From positions 1 to 10,315 of the forward strand of contig JAHFAA010000108.1 in NCBI GenBank assembly GCA_023250775.1: a DNA stretch of 10,315 nt, in the 5' to 3' direction. The translations under genes were made by a program, and so were the position numbers. This document shows, in pieces, positions 1 through 4,992 of the stretch. Within the stretch, counting starts at the first letter, position 1, and each line of letters begins with the position of its first letter. Source of the stretch: Bdellovibrionales bacterium. GTDB taxonomy: Bacteria > Bdellovibrionota > Bacteriovoracia > Bacteriovoracales > Bacteriovoracaceae. The notes beneath the pieces are model-generated. The model had not been told where the DNA came from. It did no database searches and was given only the letters and a program-made list of their open reading frames with translations.

Positions 1-399
1 GTTTACGACAACAGGTTTCTCTTTTAGAACTGTGTTGGTGAAAAAATGTTTGTCAAAAAAACAGACTACCGAATCTTCGACTGCTTCAGCTGACGTTGAA
101 TACAGTTCCTTTCCTAGGATTGAATTAAGTCCTATTGTATCACCCGCTGAAACAATATCCACGATGGTGCAGCTACCGTTCGATGTAAGCTTTGAAATCT
201 TTATCTTTCCTTTGCACACTTCAAAAAGGCCATAGTTGGGTGTGCCTTCAAAGAACAGAGTGGTACCTTTTTTGTAAAAGGTCGTAACTTTATTGCGTGA
301 AATTGAATCCAAAGTTTCGCTCGTAAGATCGCAAAATAATGATTTTGAAAATACATTGCACTCTTTGCAGTTCACCGGGCACTCAGATTTATTGTTCAT
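1..399 (-). CDS. Crp/Fnr-family transcriptional regulator, FNR-like (3' part outside window)
   Basis: The 133 codons run from an ATG at 399 to the window edge without a stop, so the C-terminal helix-turn-helix is not seen. The start follows a strong ribosome binding site (GGAGGAG, 402-408). The visible protein is a cyclic-nucleotide-binding-type beta-roll: KKGTTLFFEGTP near 43-54, GKIKISKL near 64-71 and a GDTIGLNS segment near 86-93, as in Crp/Fnr sensors. Cysteines 7, 11, 14 and 23 have spacing C-x3-C-x2-C-x8-C. E. coli FNR has C-x3-C-x2-C-x5-C (C16, C20, C23, C29). Cys113, in VVCFF, sits where FNR has its fifth cysteine C122 (MVCEIP). This suggests an oxygen- or NO-sensing [4Fe-4S] regulator rather than a cAMP receptor; the cluster is inference. 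Cys62 and Cys77 are extra. Family call firm, FNR subtype likely, target genes unknown. Confidence 0.85.
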   Translation of the reverse strand, partial: MNNKSECPVNCKECNVFSKSLFCDLTSETLDSISRNKVTTFYKKGTTLFFEGTPNYGLFEVCKGKIKISKLTSNGSCTIVDIVSAGDTIGLNSILGKELYSTSAEAVEDSVVCFFDKHFFTNTVLKEKPVVVN

Positions 400-788
400 T
401 TCTCCTCCAATTGTTAATTCTAATACTTCTCCTTCATCATTCTGCTGTCATATTGATCAAGTCGTGACATAGCATTTGCTGAGCTCGAAGTTCATTTAGA
501 TTAAATAATTCTATGGGATGAGAAGAGTTTGGTAATAATTTCCCTCATACTCTCAATTGTTTTTTACTGCGACAAAAGTGAAGGTAACCATGGTGCGACT
601 ATGTTTTTAATCAATTCATGACGGAAGCGCCATCATCCGTAGATTTGTGCAAGATACAATGTATAGTGCCGGCCACCTTGAATTTAGAAGAATAATTAAA
701 GAAATGAGAGGAACGAGGATTAAGAGACGGATGAGTAGATTTTATGTGTCGTAGGATATCTTCTAACTTGTTGGCGGCCAGGCAAAAG
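400..788. other. Intergenic region upstream of the Fnr-like gene
   Basis: No convincing gene is seen in these roughly 390 bases. The stretch lies between the start of the Fnr-like gene and the terminator of secreted protein A, so it should hold the promoter of the regulator on the minus strand; I could not pick a clear -35/-10 pair. It contains the inverted repeat at 446-469, a second purine-rich Shine-Dalgarno-like AAGGAGAAG just beyond the ribosome binding site (minus strand, about 428-436), a short dyad ATACA-A-TGTAT at 654-664, and a 31-codon basic open frame on the plus strand (659-754) without a ribosome binding site. Confidence 0.6.
446..469. promoter_or_regulatory. Inverted repeat with TTGATCAA core, possible operator
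   Basis: TGTCA (446-450) and TGACA (465-469) form an inverted repeat around a near-central 8-bp palindrome TTGATCAA (453-460). It lies about 47-70 bases upstream of the Fnr-like start codon, a usual place for an operator. TTGAT and ATCAA are the half-sites of the FNR box, but here they overlap instead of being separated by four bases, so this is not a standard FNR site. Autoregulation is only a suggestion. Confidence 0.35.
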
Positions 789-814
789 AAGGATTGGGAT
801 TTCTCCCAATCCTT
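789..814 (-). terminator. Rho-independent terminator of secreted protein A
   Basis: A perfect 11-bp stem (AAGGATTGGGA / TCCCAATCCTT) with a 4-base loop lies 10 bases past the stop codon of the minus-strand gene. On the minus strand it is followed by CTTTTG, a short U-rich tail. On the plus strand it is followed by six A residues and no U tract, so it is assigned to the minus-strand gene. Confidence 0.8.
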
Positions 815-824
815 AAAAAATTAA

Positions 825-1388
825 TTAGGGAGTAACTCTTTCCATGCTGATTACTGATACAGTTCCATATCCTGTACCATTTAAGATCAGTTTAATATCA
901 TACCATGCACGAGCAAGGTGTCTGTGTACAATACGACCAAATTGGTCTTCTTCACCACCAAAGGCCATATGGAGTTGAAGATCAGTCATAACTACGATAC
1001 CCATTTTATATTTTTCATAATCAACAGGTGAAAGTAGAGACTCTAAAGGAAGTCTAACCTTTGTAGTGCAAGCATCATCATTAATTAGGCAACCAGTCGA
1101 CTCTAGAATAGCTGTGTACGCAATATCACCCATGGCAGTTGGGTTGATCACGTAAAATTCAAGATTTTCGCACTCATTGATTGCGCGGTTGTTATGCCAA
1201 GCATAGCAATTCAGAATTTCCCAAACCACTCCGAGTTTCAGCACTTCTGGTTCAGTAAAAAAAACTTCTGGGGTAGAATAGGTGAAGTCAAGTCCTCCAA
1301 CTGTTGGCTGTTGGTCACCGTCTGCAGCAAACGCATTTCCAAATGTTAAAAACATAAACGATATGACTAAAAATACTAAATGTTTCAT
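825..1388 (-). CDS. Small secreted protein A, unrecognised family (paralogue of 4096-4668)
   Basis: The protein has 187 residues. The start chosen is the ATG at 1388, because it has an AAGGAGTGA ribosome binding site (about 1393-1401) and opens a clear Sec signal peptide (MKHL, hydrophobic 5-17, likely cleavage after AFA near residue 21); the in-frame ATG at 1442 has neither. I do not recognise the family. The mature part has a GGLDFTYSTPEVFFTEPEVLKL block (31-52), cysteines 61, 73, 100 and 107 that could form two disulfides, and a conserved block GGEEDQFGRIVHRHLA (144-159) followed by a beta-rich end (NGTGYGTVSVISMER). By eye about 60-65% of mature residues match the paralogue B, including all four cysteines. 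It has its own promoter and terminator. It is probably periplasmic or released; no lipobox and no membrane segment apart from the signal. The function is unknown. Confidence 0.85.
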   Translation of the reverse strand: MKHLVFLVISFMFLTFGNAFAADGDQQPTVGGLDFTYSTPEVFFTEPEVLKLGVVWEILNCYAWHNNRAINECENLEFYVINPTAMGDIAYTAILESTGCLINDDACTTKVRLPLESLLSPVDYEKYKMGIVVMTDLQLHMAFGGEEDQFGRIVHRHLARAWYDIKLILNGTGYGTVSVISMERVTP

Positions 1389-1489
1389 TGTCTCACTCCT
1401 TTTAAGCGAATTCGATAATTCCAGTTTGATTCTAAAATCCATTAATACTATAGTGGTCTTGTCTTTTTGAGATACAAATTGCTTGGCTC

Positions 1490-1497
1490 CCTCCTTT
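1490..1497 (-). promoter_or_regulatory. Isolated Shine-Dalgarno-like AAAGGAGG in leader of A
   Basis: AAAGGAGG on the minus strand lies about 100 bases upstream of the start codon of A and about 70 bases past the -10 box. No ATG or GTG follows at translation distance. A TTG 11 bases on would open only nine codons. The equivalent element is in the leader of paralogue B (4753-4760). It may be a ribosome-parking or mRNA-stabilising element like those known in some 5' leaders; that role is inference. Confidence 0.35.
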
Positions 1498-1565
1498 GAT
1501 ATGAACTGTTCTCGTTAACAAAGCCCCATATGAATTAATAAATTTCACGTTAAATCACACTCATT

Positions 1566-1602
1566 TTTATATTCAAAAAAAATTCTATTTTCAACATGAG
1601 AC
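1566..1602 (-). promoter_or_regulatory. Sigma-70-type promoter of secreted protein A
   Basis: On the minus strand TTGAAA (1589-1594) and TATAAA (1566-1571) are separated by exactly 17 bases, close to the housekeeping consensus TTGACA-N17-TATAAT. GTCTCATG (1595-1602) directly precedes the -35 box. The promoter of paralogue B has the same geometry and the same GTCTCAT. Transcription would start near 1559, giving a leader of about 170 bases before the ATG at 1388. Confidence 0.65.
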
Positions 1603-1656
1603 ATTTTAACAAATTACACAATCAGAGTTGCTCGCGCACGTGCTTACGATCATTTC

Positions 1657-1672
1657 ACAATTGATCAATTGT
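1657..1672. promoter_or_regulatory. Perfect 16-bp palindrome ACAATTGATCAATTGT
   Basis: All 16 bases are self-complementary. The centre is about 100 bases upstream of the predicted transcription start of A and about 530 bases upstream of GH5. Its core TTGATCAA is the same 8-mer as in the inverted repeat upstream of the Fnr-like gene. It is a candidate regulator binding site; the regulator is unknown. Confidence 0.4.
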
Positions 1673-2035
1673 CCTGCGCAATACTGATAGATGATATTGT
1701 GCTTGCCCTGCGGATGGGATGATGGAAAAGAGAAGATAAGATGATGCTGAAAAAATAAAACAAATTACAGGTTTTAATAATCTTGAGATGCTTATCATAG
1801 CGACTGAGTCGGGCTCTCAAATGTTAAGAAAAAAAATCTTTAATCAGATCGATAACTATTGCACGTCATTTTTAATGATGATAGCTTTCAATATCGAGAC
1901 TGACCTTGATTGTTTTGCCGGATTGGTCCTCATCACATGAGAAGCGCCAACTCAGGCGAAGGTAAGAGCACAAGATGAGTGAGTCTTATTTTCTTTGGAG
2001 TCGAGAGTAGGGTTTAACAATTAAAAATTTACTTC

Positions 2036-2163
2036 AGGAGGTTTTGCTTTTTTATTCCCTCATCGTTTTATAAGTTCCTCAGAATCAGATTATCTCTTTT
2101 GCCACTACTTACTATCTTATCAATGGCAGCTTTTAAGTTAGGGTTTATCCCGCAAAACTTCTT
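2036..2163 (+). promoter_or_regulatory. GH5 leader with isolated AGGAGG and possible long-range pairing
   Basis: AGGAGG at 2036-2041 lies about 160 bases before the GH5 start and has no start codon at translation distance. As RNA, AGGAGGUUUUGC (2036-2047) can pair with GCAAAACUUCUU (2152-2163) over 12 bp, including two G-U pairs. That would place the base of a roughly 100-nt loop some 23 bases before the true ribosome binding site. It could be a regulatory leader or chance; the loop does not match any riboswitch I recognise. Confidence 0.25.
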
Positions 2164-2196
2164 TTTGTTTTTTTCTATTTTGACCAAGGAGGTGTC

Positions 2197-4047
2197 ATGA
2201 TGATACGAAATGGAAAATTCTTTCCATACCGCTATCTGCTTCTATTTTTCTCGTGTTTGTTTTTCTTGCAGTTTCCCGCCATCGCAGCGGCGACAACGGG
2301 ACAACTTGTCGCGGTAGCTCCAGCGTTACATGGCGATGTCGTAATCGGTACCAAAAAAGAAATCATTTATACTCTTCATAATATTGGAACTGAAAAGGTG
2401 AGGATAGATGAATTCTATTTTGAAGGTGGCACAAAATACTTTACCGTGTCAGGCGGAACATGTGGTTCAGGTGGGCTGATTCTTCCTGCGGATGCGACGT
2501 GTACCTACAAGGTGGTTTTTGCTCCGACAAGTGTCGGCCAAATTTTACAAAATTTGATAGTTGGATTCTATCCTGGTGATACCTGGAATTGGACAGCATT
2601 CAGCCTCCCACTCCAGGGCAATGGAATTGCGGCACCAGCACCAACTCCAACTCCAACTCCAACACCCGTACCCTCTCCTGTAATCACCGCGGCCTTTGCG
2701 GTTGATACACTCCTTGTCCATGGAGATACAGTTGTGGGCACGAAAAAAGAAGTTATCTATACTCTTCGCAACATTGGGACAGAAAAGTTGAGAATAGATG
2801 AATTTTATTTTGAAGGTGGCACCAAATACTTTACCGTGTCAGGCGGAACATGTGGTTCGGGCGGGCTAATACTCGCGGCCAATGCAACTTGTACTTACAA
2901 AGTCGTTTTTGCTCCGACCAGTGTCGGCCAAATTTTACAAAATTTGATAGTCGGATTCTACCCCGGTGATACCTGGAATTGGACTGCATTCAAACTCCCT
3001 CTTCAGGGCAACGGAATTGCGGCCCCAGCTCCAGCACCAACTCCTACTCCGACACCGGTACCGACACCTGTTCCAACTCCAATTCCAACCCCGACCCCAG
3101 TGCCGACACCCAATCCAAATCCTCTTGAAGGAAGATTGCATGTTGAAGGACGGTTCATTAAGAATGAAATGGGGAATGTTGCGATTCTGATGGGAGTGAA
3201 CATTGCCGATCCTGAACACTTGGATACTAAGCCTTGGGAAAGACCCAATGTTACGGCCATGAGTGTGACCAAAAACGCCGTGGAAAATTTCCATGCGAAG
3301 GTTATTCGCATGCCGATTCATCCGGGATCACCAGCTTATCCGAATGAAGGGTTCTTTGGTGTCAATGGTGGAACAACATACATCAGTAATTACATCAAGC
3401 CATTGGTGGATTACCTTACCGCAAATAAGATCTACACCATTCTTGATTTGCACTATGTGGAAGACTGGAATGGAAAGTGGCCAAAAGTGCAGGCGTTCTG
3501 GAACATCGTGGCGCCGATTTTCAAGGACAACCCATACGTGCTTTACGAGGTATATAATGAGCCGATATACCCTGATGACTGGAACCAATGGAAGTCCGAG
3601 ATCGCTCAGCCTGCGGTTGATCTGATCAGAAGTTTCGCGCCCGATAATCTTATTATCGTGGGCGGGCCTCTGTGGAGTGCGCATATGGCCGGTGCCCTCG
3701 CCAACCCAATTGTGGGAACGAATATTGTATACACCGCTCATATTTACTCAAATCAATGGCCAAACCAGATTACGAAAAATTTCGGTCAGGCGATTGAGCA
3801 ACTTCCCTTCTTTGTGACGGAATGGGGATTTGAGACGGGGGGAACCGAAGGCGGTAGCAGATCTGGCTACGGACTACCATTTTCGCAATGGTTGGCAGAC
3901 CATGACTTCAGTTGGACCGTATGGTGTTTCGATACCATTTGGGGACCAAGAATGTTTGACTCGAACTGGAATTTGTTAACTGGTGATGGAGGAGAGGGCA
4001 CGTTCGTGCAAGATCTGCTCCTGCAAAATCAACAGAACAACTACTAA
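2197..4047 (+). CDS. Secreted GH5-family glycoside hydrolase (endoglucanase-type) with two ASH/choice-of-anchor-D modules
   Basis: This 616-residue exported enzyme probably hydrolyses a beta-1,4-linked polysaccharide (cellulose, glucomannan or similar; substrate not decidable here). Order: signal peptide 1 to about 32; ASH-like module 34-145; Pro/Thr linker 146-163; second ASH-like module 164-275; longer Pro/Thr linker 276-309; GH5 TIM barrel 314 to about 610. Each ASH module has the IGTEK...FxVSGGTC...ATCTYKVVFAPTSVGQ signature with two cysteines. GH5 residues are all present: Arg371 (VIRMPIH), His419 (DLH), Asn454-Glu455 (YNEP, acid/base), His515 and Tyr517 (AHIY), Glu542 (VTEWG, nucleophile) and Trp576. 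The ribosome binding site AAGGAGG (2186-2192) is 4 bases from ATG 2197 and 7 from ATG 2200, so the second ATG may be the true start. The catalytic part is visibly richer in GC than its neighbours, which could mean acquisition. Single-gene unit, convergent with paralogue B. Confidence 0.93.
   Translation: MMIRNGKFFPYRYLLLFFSCLFFLQFPAIAAATTGQLVAVAPALHGDVVIGTKKEIIYTLHNIGTEKVRIDEFYFEGGTKYFTVSGGTCGSGGLILPADATCTYKVVFAPTSVGQILQNLIVGFYPGDTWNWTAFSLPLQGNGIAAPAPTPTPTPTPVPSPVITAAFAVDTLLVHGDTVVGTKKEVIYTLRNIGTEKLRIDEFYFEGGTKYFTVSGGTCGSGGLILAANATCTYKVVFAPTSVGQILQNLIVGFYPGDTWNWTAFKLPLQGNGIAAPAPAPTPTPTPVPTPVPTPIPTPTPVPTPNPNPLEGRLHVEGRFIKNEMGNVAILMGVNIADPEHLDTKPWERPNVTAMSVTKNAVENFHAKVIRMPIHPGSPAYPNEGFFGVNGGTTYISNYIKPLVDYLTANKIYTILDLHYVEDWNGKWPKVQAFWNIVAPIFKDNPYVLYEVYNEPIYPDDWNQWKSEIAQPAVDLIRSFAPDNLIIVGGPLWSAHMAGALANPIVGTNIVYTAHIYSNQWPNQITKNFGQAIEQLPFFVTEWGFETGGTEGGSRSGYGLPFSQWLADHDFSWTVWCFDTIWGPRMFDSNWNLLTGDGGEGTFVQDLLLQNQQNNY
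2329..2640 (+). repeat. Tandem in-gene repeat, copy 1 (ASH module)
   Basis: This 312-base unit (residues 45-148) aligns without gaps to 2719-3030 at an offset of exactly 390 bases. The protein is almost identical over the module; most DNA differences are silent third-position changes, and a stretch around 2429-2479 is nearly unchanged. This indicates an internal duplication still under selection for protein sequence. Confidence 0.9.
2719..3030 (+). repeat. Tandem in-gene repeat, copy 2 (ASH module)
   Basis: This is the second unit (residues 175-278), displaced 390 bases from copy 1. Differences at protein level are few, for example VVIGTKKEI versus VVGTKKEV, LPAD versus LAAN, and AFSL versus AFKL. 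It is followed directly by the longer Pro/Thr linker leading to the catalytic domain. Confidence 0.9.
3031..3120 (+). repeat. Pro/Thr/Val low-complexity linker
   Basis: CCxACxCCx-type codons repeat over about 90 bases and encode alternating Pro-Thr/Pro-Val dipeptides that join the second ASH module to the GH5 domain. A shorter version (about 2637-2680) joins the two ASH modules. Such linkers are common in modular polysaccharide hydrolases and are often O-glycosylated. Repeat number may vary by slippage. Confidence 0.85.
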
Positions 4048-4056
4048 GTGCAAACA

Positions 4057-4088
4057 AAAGGGGATGGGAGATTCCTCCCATTCCCTTT
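4057..4088. terminator. Bidirectional terminator between GH5 and secreted protein B
   Basis: A 14-bp stem with one G-T wobble (left arm 4057-4070, right arm 4075-4088) and the loop ATTC lies between two convergent stop codons (4047 and 4096). On the minus strand the stem runs out through TTTTGTTTG, a good U tract for gene B. On the plus strand the stem ends in CCCTTTCTT, weaker but usable for GH5. Confidence 0.8.
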
Positions 4089-4095
4089 CTTACAG

Positions 4096-4668
4096 CTACA
4101 GTGATGATTCCCTTTCCATACTCATGATAGAAACGCTTCCAAAACCTGTACCGTTGAAGATGATCTTTACATTGTAAAATGCTTCAGCAAGATGTCTGTG
4201 AACAATTCTTCCGAATTCATCTTCCTCACCACCAAAGGCCAGATGTAGACGGATATCTTTCATTACGAAGATTCCCATTTGATATCTTGCATACTCTTCG
4301 GGAGTAAGTAACGAAACTAAGGGGATCGTGGTAATCGCGTCGCAAGGTCCATTAAGACATTCAGTTCCCTCTAGAATACTCGTGAATGCGATATCACCTA
4401 TTGAGGTAGGATTTACGACATAGAATTCCAGATTATAACATTGGTTAATGGGTTTTCCATCTTCCCACTTAAAGCAATTGAGAATTTCCCAAACGACAGA
4501 GAGTTTCAACACCTCTGGTTCAGTGAAGAAAATTTCTGGTGTGGAATAAGTAAAATCGATGCCACCACTCTCGGCCATTGCTGCTTTAGATACATCTACA
4601 TCCCGTGCTAGGGCAGTTCCTAACGTCAAAAACATAAACGAAATCACTAAAAGCGCTAAATGTTTCAT
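4096..4668 (-). CDS. Small secreted protein B, unrecognised family (paralogue of 825-1388)
   Basis: The protein has 190 residues. The start at 4668 follows AAGGAGTG and opens a signal peptide nearly identical to that of A (MKHLALLVISFMFLTLGTALA, cleavage near residue 21). The mature part starts with a variable stretch of about 14 residues and then follows A closely: GGIDFTYSTPEIFFTEPEVLKL from residue 35, cysteines 65, 77, 104 and 109, and GGEEDEFGRIVHRHLA (147-162). The segment between the third and fourth cysteines is two residues shorter than in A. I recognise no known domain. The strongly kept charged block GGEED/R/HRH and hydrophobic alternation point to a small beta-rich exported fold, which is inference. 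It has its own promoter (4825-4853), is convergent with GH5, and lies downstream of the S8 protease on the same strand but behind that gene's hairpin. Confidence 0.85.
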   Translation of the reverse strand: MKHLALLVISFMFLTLGTALARDVDVSKAAMAESGGIDFTYSTPEIFFTEPEVLKLSVVWEILNCFKWEDGKPINQCYNLEFYVVNPTSIGDIAFTSILEGTECLNGPCDAITTIPLVSLLTPEEYARYQMGIFVMKDIRLHLAFGGEEDEFGRIVHRHLAEAFYNVKIIFNGTGFGSVSIMSMERESSL

Positions 4669-4752
4669 GGTTCACTCCTTGTTAAGCTTGAGCTAAATAG
4701 AGCTGAGATCCGACGCAAACTTTATAATGTTGCTATTCTCGGTGCCCTTCTT

Positions 4753-4760
4753 CCTCCTTT
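4753..4760 (-). promoter_or_regulatory. Isolated Shine-Dalgarno-like AAAGGAGG in leader of B
   Basis: AAAGGAGG on the minus strand sits about 65 bases past the -10 box and about 85 bases before the start codon of B. No start codon follows it. Position and sequence match the element at 1490-1497 in the leader of A, although the rest of the two leaders has diverged. Confidence 0.35.
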
Positions 4761-4824
4761 TGATTATGGAATTCGGCTTTATGACAGGACGGAATAGTAA
4801 AATTAAAGGTTGGTCTCAATGTGT

Positions 4825-4861
4825 TTTATAATGAATTTCGTAAAATTCATCAAGATGAGAC
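4825..4861 (-). promoter_or_regulatory. Sigma-70-type promoter of secreted protein B
   Basis: On the minus strand TTGATG (4848-4853) and TATAAA (4825-4830) are 17 bases apart. GTCTCATC (4854-4861) precedes the -35 box. All three elements align base for base in position with the promoter of A. Transcription would start near 4818. Confidence 0.65.
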
Positions 4862-4948
4862 AATCGAGTCAATACTGCGATGAAAACGGCATTATACCGT
4901 GACAGGAATCAGTGCTCATGATGACAATGGTAAACTCATAATAGTAAT

Positions 4949-4983
4949 ACTTGAAGGCAGCATCATCTGAGCTGCCTTCAAGT
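4949..4983 (-). terminator. Hairpin after the S8 protease gene
   Basis: A perfect 13-bp stem (ACTTGAAGGCAGC / GCTGCCTTCAAGT) with a 9-base loop lies 10 bases past the protease stop codon. The minus-strand tail ATTACTATTATG is AU-rich but lacks a run of U, so termination may be incomplete or the stem may act as a 3'-end stabiliser. Confidence 0.6.
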
Positions 4984-4992
4984 GTAAAAAAG

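Larger units (their letters stand above)
1389..2196. other. Intergenic region between divergent A and GH5 genes
   Basis: This 808-base stretch separates the divergent secreted protein A and GH5 genes. On the minus strand it holds the leader and promoter of A (1389-1602). A perfect 16-bp palindrome follows at 1657-1672. From there to 2196 I see no convincing gene: the best open frame, 1788-1940 (50 codons), lacks a good ribosome binding site and resembles nothing known. A short dyad CTCAT-CAC-ATGAG lies at 1929-1941. The last 160 bases form a pyrimidine-rich leader with an isolated AGGAGG and a possible long-range pairing. I could not assign a promoter for GH5. Confidence 0.6.
4669..4992. other. 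Intergenic region between S8 protease and secreted protein B
   Basis: This 324-base stretch holds, in minus-strand order, the hairpin after the protease (4949-4983), about 90 bases with nothing recognisable, the promoter of B (4825-4861) and a leader of about 150 bases with an isolated AAAGGAGG. No open frame looks coding. Confidence 0.7.

Noticed and set aside
32..235. Plus-strand open frame of 67 codons
   Set aside because: It lies opposite the Fnr-like gene, whose protein sequence is clearly of the Crp/Fnr family.
446..469. Canonical FNR box (TTGAT-N4-ATCAA) or CRP box (TGTGA-N6-TCACA)
   Set aside because: The half-sites are present but the spacing is wrong for both; listed only as an unassigned inverted repeat.
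1788..1940. 50-codon plus-strand open frame in the A/GH5 intergenic region
   Set aside because: Only a weak purine stretch precedes it, composition is unremarkable and the peptide resembles nothing known to me; this length is expected by chance.
1890..2030. Possible riboswitch upstream of GH5 (GCGCCAACTCAGGCG-type segment with dyads)
   Set aside because: The segment recalls parts of the glycine aptamer, but the stem is only 4 bp and the other conserved parts are missing; no other riboswitch consensus fits.
2327..3120. CRISPR-like or mobile-element repeat array
   Set aside because: The repeats are in frame inside the GH5 gene and encode protein modules and Pro/Thr linkers; no short regular repeats with unique spacers and no transposase are seen in the window.
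2935..3321. Antisense open frames opposite the GH5 gene (also 3003-3311 and 3328-3741)
   Set aside because: They are shadows of the GH5 coding strand; the repeated Arg/Trp/Cys or Gly/Val strings are just the Pro/Thr linker read backwards, and none has a ribosome binding site or a known domain.
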